From: Streptomyces sp. AV19
GTDB taxonomy: Bacteria; Actinomycetota; Actinomycetes; Streptomycetales; Streptomycetaceae
Assembly: GCF_015999245.1 (NCBI RefSeq)
Contig: NZ_JAEAMR010000003.1
Location: 252,010 to 316,009, forward strand
Direction of reading: 5' to 3'
Length of the DNA: 64,000 nt
Below, one piece after another: positions 17,965 to 26,145 of this stretch (position 1 is its first letter; each line of letters starts with the position of its first letter). Made by a program: the position numbers and the translations under genes. The notes beneath the pieces are model-generated. The model was not told the origin of the DNA. It made no database searches and worked only from the letters and a program-made list of their open reading frames with translations.

Positions 17965-18630
17965 GTGAACTCCGAGAACGACAGCGCTGCCGACGACGGC
18001 GCCGCCAACGACCAGGTGACCCGCGCCCGGGCCCTCATCGCCGCCGCCGCCCCCACCCGCCGCGAGCAGATCCTCAAGGCGGCCGCCCGGCTCTTCGCCG
18101 AGCGCGGCTTCCACGGCGTCGGGGTCGACGAGATAGGAGCCGCGGTCGGCATCAGCGGGCCGGGGCTGTACCGGCACTTCGCGGGCAAGGACGCGATGCT
18201 CGCCGAGCTGCTCGTCGGCATCAGCGGCCGGCTGCTCGCCGGCGGCCGCGAGCGGCGGGCCGCGGCCGAGGTGGCGGGCGGGGGCCCGGCCGAGGTGCTC
18301 GGCTCGCTGATCGACGGGCACATCGACTTCGCCCTGGACGACCGGGCGTTGATCATCCTCCACGACCGCGAGCTGGGGCAGCTGCGCGACAGCGACCGCA
18401 AGCTGGTGCGCTCCCTCCAGCGGCAGTACGTGGAGCTGTGGGTGGAGGTGGTGCGCAAGCTGCACCCCGGGGCGACGGAGGACACCGCGCGGGCCGCCGT
18501 CCACGCGGTCTTCGGACTGCTCAACTCCACGCCGCACCTGGGCCGGCCGGGGGCGCTGCCGGGCCGTGAGGCGACCGCGGCGCTGCTGCGGCGGCTGGCG
18601 CACGGGGCGCTCGGAGCCCTGTCGGGCTGA
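17965..18630 (+). CDS. TetR-family transcriptional regulator
   Basis: 221 aa from a GTG start. The N-terminal HTH is clear: REQILKAAARLFAERGFHGVGVDEIGAAVGISGPGLYRHFAGKDAML. The C-terminal ligand domain is of the type common beside acyl-CoA dehydrogenases, with ILHDRELGQLRDSDR. It is divergent from the leucine-type carboxylase operon across two palindromes and probably represses it, with an acyl-CoA intermediate as ligand (inferred from context). A hairpin terminates the gene. Confidence 0.92.
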   Translation: MNSENDSAADDGAANDQVTRARALIAAAAPTRREQILKAAARLFAERGFHGVGVDEIGAAVGISGPGLYRHFAGKDAMLAELLVGISGRLLAGGRERRAAAEVAGGGPAEVLGSLIDGHIDFALDDRALIILHDRELGQLRDSDRKLVRSLQRQYVELWVEVVRKLHPGATEDTARAAVHAVFGLLNSTPHLGRPGALPGREATAALLRRLAHGALGALSG

Positions 18631-18642
18631 CGGCCGCGCGGC

Positions 18643-18679
18643 CCGCGCAAGGGTGCCCGGGCCGGCCGCCCTTGCGCGG
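18643..18679 (+). terminator. Terminator of the TetR gene
   Basis: ccgcgcaaggg / cccttgcgcgg form a perfect 11-bp stem with a 15-base loop, 13 bp past the stop codon. The remaining roughly 250 bp up to 18933 contain no supportable gene. Confidence 0.6.
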
Positions 18680-18932
18680 TGCCCGCGGGACCGGTCCGTG
18701 GCCGGCCGCTGTTCGCGCCCGGCCGGGCCGGTCCGGGTTCAGCGACCGATTCCGGGTCGGGGGCCGGGTTTCAGGGGTGACCGCTCGCCGGGTGGCGGTC
18801 AAAGCCCTTGTGGGAGGGCGACGTTCCGGCGTGGGCGGCCCTGGACAGGGTTCGAGACCGCCCGGTAGCTTTCGCTGAGCAAGCGCTTGGTCGACCAGGA
18901 GGGCTCGGTCAGGAGGGCTCGGCCGGGAGGGC

Positions 18933-18980
18933 GGGGAAGTACCCGGGGAAGTACCCGGGGAAGCGCCTGGGGAAGCACCC
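18933..18980 (+). repeat. Four 12-bp tandem repeats upstream of an acyl-CoA dehydrogenase gene
   Basis: The unit ggggaagtaccc occurs twice exactly and twice with changes (ggggaagcgcct, ggggaagcaccc). It ends 17 bp before the GTG start at 18998. An imperfect 14-bp duplication (aggagggctcgg) precedes it. The array probably lies in the 5' leader. Confidence 0.75.
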
Positions 18981-18997
18981 ACCACGAGGGGGTAGTT

Positions 18998-20155
18998 GTG
19001 CGTCGCACGGTGTTCGACGAGGACCACGAGGCGTTCCGGGTCACCATCCGCGACTTCATCGCCACGGAGGTCGTGCCGCACCACGACGAGTGGCGCGAGG
19101 CCGGCCGGGTGCCGCGCGCGTTCTACAAGAAGCTGGGCGAGCTGGGCGTCTTCGGCATCGAGGTGCCCGAGGAGTACGGCGGCGCGGGCGAGCGGAGCTT
19201 CAAGTTCCAGGCCGTGATCACCGAGGAGTGCGCCCGTGCGGGCGTCAGCTTCGGGGGCGCCGGCGTGCACACCGCGCTCTGCCTGCCGTACCTCCTGGCG
19301 TACGCCACCGAGGAGCAGAAGCGGCGCTGGCTGCCGCCGTTCGTCACGGGCGACATGATGACCGCCATCGCCATGACCGAGCCCGGCACCGGCTCCGACC
19401 TGGCCGGGATGCGGACCACCGCGAAGCTCTCCGAGGACGGCACGCACTACGTCCTCAACGGCGCCAAGACCTTCATCACCGGCGGCGTCCAGGCCGACCG
19501 GGTGCTCGTCTGCGCCCGCACCGCCCCTCCCGCGCCGGAGGACCGGCGCGGCGGGATCTCGATCCTCGTCGTGGACACCTCCTCCGCGGGCTACGCGGTC
19601 GGCCGCGAGCTGGAGAAGCTCGGACTCAAGACCTCCGACACCGCCGAACTCTCCTTCGCCGACGTCGAGGTGCCCGTCGGGGACCTGCTCGGCGAGGAGG
19701 GCAGAGCCTTCTCCTACCTCACCCACAACCTGCCGCAGGAGCGGCTGGGCATCGCCGCCGGGGCGTACGCCCAGTCCGCCGCCGCGCTGGAGTTCGCCAG
19801 GGAGTACGTCCGCGGGCGCACGGTGTTCGGGCAGCCGGTGGCCTCGTTCCAGAACACCAAGTTCGTCCTCGCCGACTGCAGGGCGGACGTCGACGCCATG
19901 CAGGCAGTCGTGGACCGGGCCCTGGACGCGCACGACGCGGGCGGGCTGACCGCCGCCGACGCGGCCTCGGTGAAGCTCTTCACCACCGAGCGCGCCGCCG
20001 TCGTCGTCGACAAGTGCCTCCAGCTGCACGGCGGTTACGGCTACATGATGGAGTACCCCGTCGCGCGGCTGTACGCGGACACCCGGGTGAGCCGGATCTA
20101 CGGCGGGACGAGCGAGGTCATGCGCTCGATCATCGCCAAGTCGATGGGACTGTGA
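18998..20155 (+). CDS. Acyl-CoA dehydrogenase, long-chain type
   Basis: 385 aa, start at the GTG at 18998 behind GAGGGGG. FAD-dependent acyl-CoA oxidation. Flavin and substrate motifs: MTEPGTGSDLAGMRTTA, FITGG, CLQLHGGYGYMMEYPVARLYAD. The C-terminal base position carries Gly (IYGGTSEVM), not Glu. Instead a Glu is present in NLPQERLGIA, where long-chain acyl-CoA dehydrogenase (LCAD) has its catalytic Glu. So this is an LCAD-like enzyme, unlike the one at 11970. A TesB thioesterase follows after 17 bp, suggesting a small fatty-acyl unit. Confidence 0.9.
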   Translation: MRRTVFDEDHEAFRVTIRDFIATEVVPHHDEWREAGRVPRAFYKKLGELGVFGIEVPEEYGGAGERSFKFQAVITEECARAGVSFGGAGVHTALCLPYLLAYATEEQKRRWLPPFVTGDMMTAIAMTEPGTGSDLAGMRTTAKLSEDGTHYVLNGAKTFITGGVQADRVLVCARTAPPAPEDRRGGISILVVDTSSAGYAVGRELEKLGLKTSDTAELSFADVEVPVGDLLGEEGRAFSYLTHNLPQERLGIAAGAYAQSAAALEFAREYVRGRTVFGQPVASFQNTKFVLADCRADVDAMQAVVDRALDAHDAGGLTAADAASVKLFTTERAAVVVDKCLQLHGGYGYMMEYPVARLYADTRVSRIYGGTSEVMRSIIAKSMGL

Positions 20156-20172
20156 GGGGCGGTACGACGCAC

Positions 20173-21063
20173 GTGAACGAACCCATGACCCCGCTCGAGG
20201 AACTCCTCGCCCTGCTCGACCTCGAACGGATCGAGGAGGACATCTTCCGCGGCACCAGCCGGGACGCGGTGATCCCGCGCGTCTTCGGCGGCCAGGTCGC
20301 GGCGCAGGCGCTGGTCGCGGCCGGGCGCACGGTTCCGGAGGACCGTCCTCCGCACTCCCTGCACGCCTATTTCCTGCGGCCCGGTGATCCCGGCCGGCCC
20401 ATCGTCTACACCGTGGACCGGATCCGCGACGGGCGTTCCTTCACCACCCGCCGGGTGGTCGCCGTCCAGCACGGCCGGCCGATCTTCCACCTCTCGGCGT
20501 CCTTCCAGGTCCACGAGGAGGGCCTTGAGCACCAGGAGCCGATGCCGTCCGCGCCGGACCCGCTCGGCCTGCCGACCGCGGCCGAGCTCCTGCCCCGGTA
20601 CGCGGACCGGTTCGGCGGGCCGGACGTGCTGGCCAAGCTGCTGGAGGCGCGGGGCGCGGTCGATCTGCGGTACGCGGACGAGCCGCCGTTCGGCAGCGTC
20701 GGGGCGGCGCGGGAACCCCGCTCGCAGGTGTGGTTCCGGACGAACGGGAAGCTGGCGGACGACCCCCTGCTGCACGTCTGCCTGGCCACATACGTCTCCG
20801 ACATGACGCTGCTCGACTCGGTGCTGCTGGCGCACGGGCGGGGCGGGTGGGCCGTCGGGGACGTGGTGGGCGCGAGCCTGGACCACGCGATGTGGTTCCA
20901 CCGGCCGTTCCGTGCGGACGAGTGGCTGCTCTACGACCAGGAGAGCCCGACCTCGCAGGGCGGGCGGGGGCTGGCGCGGGGGCGGATCTTCACGATGGAC
21001 GGGCGGTTGGTGGTGTCGGTGATCCAGGAGGGGCTGGTGCGGGTGCCGCGGGCGCGGGCCTGA
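20173..21063 (+). CDS. Acyl-CoA thioesterase II (TesB-like)
   Basis: 296 aa with a double hot-dog fold; hydrolyses acyl-CoA to free acid and CoA. N-terminal hot-dog: IFRGTSRD, VFGGQVAAQALVAAGRTV, PHSLHAYFLRPGD. C-terminal hot-dog: ASLDHAMWFHRPFRADEWLLYDQESPTS, containing the Asp of the TesB Asp-Gln-Thr triad, and GRGLARGRIFT. A GTG start at 20173 fits the GAGGGGCGG site; an ATG at 20185 is the alternative. It lies 17 bp after the acyl-CoA dehydrogenase and is probably co-transcribed. Confidence 0.92.
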   Translation: MNEPMTPLEELLALLDLERIEEDIFRGTSRDAVIPRVFGGQVAAQALVAAGRTVPEDRPPHSLHAYFLRPGDPGRPIVYTVDRIRDGRSFTTRRVVAVQHGRPIFHLSASFQVHEEGLEHQEPMPSAPDPLGLPTAAELLPRYADRFGGPDVLAKLLEARGAVDLRYADEPPFGSVGAAREPRSQVWFRTNGKLADDPLLHVCLATYVSDMTLLDSVLLAHGRGGWAVGDVVGASLDHAMWFHRPFRADEWLLYDQESPTSQGGRGLARGRIFTMDGRLVVSVIQEGLVRVPRARA

Positions 21064-21107
21064 GGGTGACCGGCTGTCAGTGCCGCCTTGTACGCTCCTT
21101 TCCTGTC

Positions 21108-21139
21108 GGAGAGTTGGAGAGTTGGAGAGTTGGAGAGTC
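21108..21139 (+). repeat. Four 8-bp tandem repeats (ggagagtt)
   Basis: Three exact and one near-exact copy of ggagagtt stand just before the small membrane protein gene at 21163. The motif is purine-rich and SD-like, so copy-number change could alter translation. Confidence 0.7.
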
Positions 21140-21162
21140 GGGGAGATGGGGAGGGGTGCCGG

Positions 21163-21375
21163 GTGTCCGGGGTGTCGCGGTTGTTGATGATGGCGGGCGG
21201 GGGTCTGGTGATCGCCGCGGGCGTCGTGCTGATGTTCTTCTGGCATCAGCGGGTTGTGGAGCTGACCGGGGCGTCGCGGCTCATATCGGGGACGGGGTTG
21301 CGGGTGGCGGAGGCGGTTGTGCTGTACGGGGGGTCGTGGTTGTGCGTGCGGGGGTGGAACGGGCGGAGGGCGTAG
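21163..21375 (+). CDS. Small membrane protein
   Basis: 70 aa from the GTG at 21163 (preceded by GGGGAGGGG); a longer reading would translate the 8-bp repeats. Two hydrophobic helices are visible: LLMMAGGGLVIAAGVVLMFFW and RVAEAVVLYGGSWLCV, ending in a basic GWNGRRA tail. It is an inner-membrane protein of unknown role, placed after the thioesterase and before a long inverted repeat. Confidence 0.6.
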   Translation: MSGVSRLLMMAGGGLVIAAGVVLMFFWHQRVVELTGASRLISGTGLRVAEAVVLYGGSWLCVRGWNGRRA

Positions 21376-21416
21376 GGGAGTTCACCCCCGGCCCTCCCCC
21401 AGAGGGGGCACCCCCA

Positions 21417-21789
21417 TTTCACCGTTTCTTCCGGGGCTCCGCCCCTCGGCCCGGCACCGCGCTCCGCGCGGTGTGCGGCTCCGCCGCTCGTCCTCAAGCG
21501 CCGGACGGGCTGAAGTGCGCGCCCGGGCTGAGTATTCAGCGCGGGCGCGAAATCCAACCTGGACTCGAAATCCAACCCGGGCGCGAAATCCAGCCCGTCC
21601 GGCGCTTGAGGACAACCGCGCGGAGCGCGGTTTCAGGGGTCCAGGGGGCGGAGCCCCCGGTCAACGCGGCGGAGCCCCGAAAGGGGCTCGGGGGGCGGAG
21701 CCCGGTGGGGTGCAGGGGGCGGAGCCCCGCTTCCGCGCGGCGGAGCCGTGCCCGGGCCCCGGGGCGGAGCCCCGGAAGAAACGGTGAAA
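21417..21789. repeat. Long GC-rich nested inverted repeat (copy 1)
   Basis: The outer arms 21417-21445 and 21761-21789 are a perfect 29-bp inverted repeat. Inner arms 21490-21511 and 21592-21613 are a perfect 22-bp repeat containing caagcgccggacgggct. Between them are many short 'ggggcggagcccc' palindromes and three 'cgaaatccaa'-type repeats. It lies between the convergent membrane-protein and phosphatase genes. The same modules recur at 37554-38025. This is a known kind of Streptomyces intergenic repeat, probably acting as a bidirectional terminator. Confidence 0.85.
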
Positions 21790-21807
21790 GGGCGGGGCGG
21801 GGAGAAC

Positions 21808-22605
21808 TCAGCCCACCGACAACCCCGCCGCACCCAGCAGATACGCCGTCATCGGCTCGTACGACCGGGGATCGACGACATGGTCGTCGAGCGGGATGGC
21901 GACCCGCAGCAACCCCTCCGCCTCCGCCAGGAACAACGCCGGATCGTTGCAGTCCGCGTACCCGACCGTGTCGATGCCGCGCTGGGCCGCGCAGCCCGCC
22001 CAGCCGTGGTCCGCGACGACCAGGTCCGGCAGCGGGCGGCCCGCGCGGTCCAGGGCGTCGAGGACGGCGGCCATGGGGGCGGGGGAGTGGGTGTGCCACA
22101 GCGTGGCGCCGCGCTCGTACACCGCCACGTCCGCGACCTGGTGCACGGTGCCCTCCTCGGTGCGCAGCCCGCCGGGGACGGAGACGATCTCGCAGCCCGC
22201 GGCCCGCAGTGCCGAGGCCGTCATGCGGTGCACGTCCAGCAGGCCGCCGGGGTGGCCGGTGGCGAGGAGCACCCGCCGGCCGGTCTCCGCCGCCCTGCGC
22301 AGGAAGCCGGCGGCCCGCTCCAGCGCGGCCACCGTCAGCTCGGGGTCGATCGCGTCCGGTCCGGTGCGCAGCTCCGGGTCGTCGCTGACGCCGCAGCGCT
22401 CGGCCATCACGGCCAGGACGTCCTGCTCGTCCCGCCAGCGGTCGCCCAGTTCCACGCCCAGCCAGTGCGGCCGGTCGCCGTGCGCGAGCTTGCGGTAGTG
22501 GTCGAGGCTGTTGGCCCGGGGCGTCGCGACGACGCCCGCGATGCGATGCCGGACGAGGTGGTCGATCAGCTGGGCTCGGCTGGGGACGGGCACAGGCGTC
22601 GGCAT
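21808..22605 (-). CDS. Conserved phosphatase-like protein
   Basis: 265 aa. Recognisable stretches are [52 protein letters not shown] and the C-terminal [20 protein letters not shown]. Streptomyces relatives are annotated simply as 'phosphatase', and I cannot confirm a reaction. The Asp/His clusters suggest metal-dependent chemistry. It is divergent from speB, with 143 bp between start codons. Confidence 0.65.
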   Translation of the reverse strand: MPTPVPVPSRAQLIDHLVRHRIAGVVATPRANSLDHYRKLAHGDRPHWLGVELGDRWRDEQDVLAVMAERCGVSDDPELRTGPDAIDPELTVAALERAAGFLRRAAETGRRVLLATGHPGGLLDVHRMTASALRAAGCEIVSVPGGLRTEEGTVHQVADVAVYERGATLWHTHSPAPMAAVLDALDRAGRPLPDLVVADHGWAGCAAQRGIDTVGYADCNDPALFLAEAEGLLRVAIPLDDHVVDPRSYEPMTAYLLGAAGLSVG

Positions 22606-22748
22606 GCGGTCATTGTGCCCCGGGCGCGAGCGCGATGGACGCGGTGTCCATAAGAAGAGTTCGTACTCACAGTTCCGTATATGTGGGGAGCCCGGGCCCC
22701 TGCCTACCCTCGGGTACGTCCCAGGCAGCGAACGAGAGGCCCCCTCGC

Positions 22749-23723
22749 ATGACCACCGACGCCCCCCGTGACCCGCGCGGCCCCGTCGACTCGTCCCGCA
22801 TCCCGCGTTACGCCGGTCCCGCGACCTTCGCCCGGCTGCCGCGGCTCGACGAGGTCGGCACCGCCGACGTCGCCGTCGTAGGCGTGCCGTTCGACACCGG
22901 CGTCTCCTACCGCCCCGGCGCCCGCTTCGGCGGCAACGCCATCCGCGAGGCCTCCCGCCTGCTGCGTCCGTACAACCCGGCCCAGGACGCGTCGCCGTTC
23001 GCCCTCGCCCAGGTCGCGGACGCCGGTGACATCGCCGCCAACCCGTTCAACATCGACGAGGCCGTGGAGACCATCCAGGCCGCCGCGGACGACCTGCTCG
23101 ACACCGGCGCCCGCCTGATGACCCTCGGCGGCGACCACACCATCGCCCTGCCCCTGCTGCGCTCCGTCGCCCGCAAGCACGGCCCGGTCGCCCTGCTCCA
23201 CTTCGACGCCCACCTGGACACCTGGGACACCTACTTCGGCGCCGAGTACACCCACGGCACCCCCTTCCGCCGGGCCGTCGAGGAGGGCATCCTCGACACC
23301 TCCGCCCTCTCCCACGTGGGCACCCGCGGCCCGCTGTACGGCAAGAAGGACCTGGACGACGACGCCAAGATGGGCTTCGGCATCGTCACCTCCGCCGACG
23401 TCATGCGCCGCGGCGTGGACGAGATCGCCGACCAGCTGCGCCAGCGCATTGGCGACCGCCCGCTGTACATCTCCATCGACATCGACGTCCTGGACCCGGC
23501 CCACGCCCCCGGCACCGGCACCCCCGAGGCCGGCGGCCTGACCTCCCGCGAGCTGCTGGAGATCATCCGCGGGCTGTCCTCCTGCAACCTCGTCTCCGCC
23601 GACCTGGTCGAGGTGGCCCCCGCCTACGACCACGCGGAGATCACCTCCGTGGCCGCCTCGCACACGGCGTACGAGCTGACGACGATCATGTCGCGCCAGA
23701 TCGCCGCGTCCCGCGAGGCGTAA
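22749..23723 (+). CDS. speB: Agmatinase (ureohydrolase family)
   Basis: 324 aa; hydrolyses agmatine (or a related guanidino compound) to putrescine and urea with a binuclear Mn centre. Metal motifs are all present: [22 protein letters not shown] and [19 protein letters not shown]. The start ATG at 22749 follows GAGAGG; the upstream in-frame stretch is not protein-like. The arginase fold is complete. Substrate within the family (agmatine, guanidinobutyrate) cannot be fixed from sequence. Confidence 0.9.
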   Translation: MTTDAPRDPRGPVDSSRIPRYAGPATFARLPRLDEVGTADVAVVGVPFDTGVSYRPGARFGGNAIREASRLLRPYNPAQDASPFALAQVADAGDIAANPFNIDEAVETIQAAADDLLDTGARLMTLGGDHTIALPLLRSVARKHGPVALLHFDAHLDTWDTYFGAEYTHGTPFRRAVEEGILDTSALSHVGTRGPLYGKKDLDDDAKMGFGIVTSADVMRRGVDEIADQLRQRIGDRPLYISIDIDVLDPAHAPGTGTPEAGGLTSRELLEIIRGLSSCNLVSADLVEVAPAYDHAEITSVAASHTAYELTTIMSRQIAASREA

Positions 23724-23841
23724 GGACACCCGCGGCGCGTAACAACACCCAAGGCGCGTAAGGGCCGCGTAAGTCCGGGCCCTTCGCGCGACAAGGGCGC
23801 GTCAGGAAGCCCCGGCCGGGGACGTCCGGCGGGTTGGCTGT

Positions 23842-26043
23842 GTGAACCGATCACCAGCCGACCCGTCGAAGGCCACCCCGCCGATGCCGCAGTACCTCGT
23901 CCCCGAGCAGGAGACCCCGCCCCAGGAGACCCCGCCGTCCCCGGCCCCCGGACCGCCGCGGGACGGACGGCGGCACCGCCGCGTGGCCGCCGGGGCCGTC
24001 GATCCCCGGCAGCTGCTCACCGCCTTCCCGGACGCCGTCCGCAAGCTGCGCCCCCGGGTGATGGTCCGCAACCCGGTGATGTTCGTCGTCGAGGTCGGAG
24101 CCGTCCTCACCACGCTCTCCGCCCTCCTCGACCCGTCCGTCTTCGCGTGGCTGATCAGCGCCTGGCTCTGGCTCACCGTCGTCTTCGCCAACCTCGCCGA
24201 GGCCGTCGCCGAGGGCCGCGGCAAGGCACAGGCGGAGACGCTGCGCCGCACCCGGAGTACGACGGTCGCCCGGCGGCTGCGCGTCTGGTGGGTCGGGTCC
24301 GGCCCGCGCGACTGGGAGGAACAGCGCGTCCCCGCCTCCGAGTTGCGGCCGCAGGACTTCGTGGTGGTCGAGGCGGGCGGGACCGTGCCCGGCGACGGCG
24401 AGGTCGTCGACGGCGTCGCCTCGGTCGACGAGTCGGCGATCACCGGCGAGTCCGCGCCGGTCATCCGCGAGGCCGGCGGCGACCGCTCCGGCGTCACCGG
24501 CGGGACGACCGTGCTCTCCGACCGGATCGTCGTGCGGATCACCTCGCGCCCCGGCCACACCTTCCTCGACCGGATGATCTCCCTCGTCGAGGGCACCACC
24601 CGCCAGAAGACCCCCAACGAGCTGGCCCTCAACATCCTGCTGGCGTGTCTGACGGTCATCTTCATCCTGGCCGTGGTCAGCCTCCAGCCGATGGCGAGCT
24701 GGGCGGGCGCCGAGCAGACCATCACCGTCCTCGTCGCCCTGCTGGTCACCCTGATCCCCACCACCATCGGCGCGCTGCTGTCCGCGATCGGCATCGCCGG
24801 CATGGACCGGCTCGTCCAGCGCAACGTCATCGCCCTCTCCGGCCGCGCCGTCGAGGCCGCCGGCGACGTCAACACCCTGCTCCTCGACAAGACCGGCACC
24901 ATCACCCTGGGCAACCGGCAGGCCGCCTCCTTCGTCCCGGTCAAGGGCGTCCCGGCGGAACTGCTCGCCGACGCCGCCCAGTTGGCCTCGCTCGCCGACA
25001 CGACGCCCGAGGGCCGCTCGATCGTCGCCCTGGCGCGGCGGCAGGGGATCCACCACGACGACGCCGACTTCGCGCACGGCCGGTTCGTCCCGTTCTCCGC
25101 GCAGACCCGGATGAGCGGCGCCGACTTCGCGTACGGGGACGACTTCTGCCGCATCCGCAAGGGCGCGGCGAGCGCGGTCTTCCGCTGGGTGGAACAGCGC
25201 GGCGGCGCGATCCCCGTGGACGCCCGCTGGATCGCCGACTCCGTCGCGGCCGGCGGCGGCACCCCGCTGCTCGTCGCGACCGAGGACCGCGAGGGCACCC
25301 GGGTGCTGGGCGCGGTCCACCTCAAGGACGTGGTCAAGCCGGGCATCGCCCAGCGCTTCGCCGAACTGCGCGCGATGGGCATCCGGACGGTCATGGTCAC
25401 CGGCGACAACCCGCTCACCGCCAAGGCCATCGCCGCCGAGGCCGGCGTCGACGACTACCTGGCCGAGGCCACCCCCGAGCAGAAGCTCGCCCGCATCCGC
25501 GAGGAACAGGCCGGCGGCAACCTCGTCGCCATGACCGGCGACGGCACCAACGACGCCCCGGCCCTCGCCCAGGCGGACGTCGGCGTGGCCATGAACACCG
25601 GCACCTCGGCCGCCAAGGAGGCCGGGAACATGGTGGACCTCGACTCCAACCCCACCAAGCTCATCGAGATCGTCGAGGTCGGCAAGCAGCTGCTGATCAC
25701 CCGTGGCGCCCTCACCACGTTCTCCATCTGCAACGACGTCGCCAAGTACTTCGCCATCGTCCCCGCCATGTTCGGCGGCGTGACCGGCTACGAGGGCCTG
25801 GAGAAGCTCAACGTCATGGGCCTGCACAGCCCGACCACCGCCATCGCCTCCGCGATCATCTTCAACGCCCTGGTCATCGTCGCGCTGATCCCCCTCGCCC
25901 TGCGCGGCGTCCGCTACGCCCCCTCGTCCGCGCACGCGCTGCTCCGCCGCAACCTCGGCGTGTACGGCCTGGGCGGGCTCGTGGCCCCGTTCGCCGGGAT
26001 CAAGCTCATCGACCTGCTGATCCAGTACGTCCCCGGGATCTGA
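23842..26043 (+). CDS. kdpB: Orphan potassium-transporting ATPase subunit KdpB
   Basis: 733 aa from a GTG (ATG at 23884 also possible). A P-type ATPase with the KdpB pattern: N-terminal [16 protein letters not shown] helix, TGES loop (AITGESAPV), phosphorylation site [16 protein letters not shown], hinge [22 protein letters not shown], and the typical [24 protein letters not shown] then [13 protein letters not shown]. The first 45 residues are a Pro/Arg-rich extension not usual in KdpB (about 680 aa). KdpB normally works only with KdpA (channel), KdpC and KdpF, none of which is beside it: speB is upstream and an ABC exporter downstream. No KdpDE gene is seen. Confidence 0.9.
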   Translation: MNRSPADPSKATPPMPQYLVPEQETPPQETPPSPAPGPPRDGRRHRRVAAGAVDPRQLLTAFPDAVRKLRPRVMVRNPVMFVVEVGAVLTTLSALLDPSVFAWLISAWLWLTVVFANLAEAVAEGRGKAQAETLRRTRSTTVARRLRVWWVGSGPRDWEEQRVPASELRPQDFVVVEAGGTVPGDGEVVDGVASVDESAITGESAPVIREAGGDRSGVTGGTTVLSDRIVVRITSRPGHTFLDRMISLVEGTTRQKTPNELALNILLACLTVIFILAVVSLQPMASWAGAEQTITVLVALLVTLIPTTIGALLSAIGIAGMDRLVQRNVIALSGRAVEAAGDVNTLLLDKTGTITLGNRQAASFVPVKGVPAELLADAAQLASLADTTPEGRSIVALARRQGIHHDDADFAHGRFVPFSAQTRMSGADFAYGDDFCRIRKGAASAVFRWVEQRGGAIPVDARWIADSVAAGGGTPLLVATEDREGTRVLGAVHLKDVVKPGIAQRFAELRAMGIRTVMVTGDNPLTAKAIAAEAGVDDYLAEATPEQKLARIREEQAGGNLVAMTGDGTNDAPALAQADVGVAMNTGTSAAKEAGNMVDLDSNPTKLIEIVEVGKQLLITRGALTTFSICNDVAKYFAIVPAMFGGVTGYEGLEKLNVMGLHSPTTAIASAIIFNALVIVALIPLALRGVRYAPSSAHALLRRNLGVYGLGGLVAPFAGIKLIDLLIQYVPGI

Positions 26044-26145
26044 AGCCCGCGACGGCCACCGTGGCGGTCCTGTAGCGGCGGGATGAAATCCGCAGCCCGC
26101 GGCGTTCGGTCCTCTCGGTAGCACATGAACGGCGGGAGGACCGGG

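Noticed and set aside
21400..22100. Plus- and minus-strand frames through the GC-rich inverted repeat
   Set aside because: They translate palindromic repeat DNA into Arg/Ala/Pro strings on both strands; no homology.
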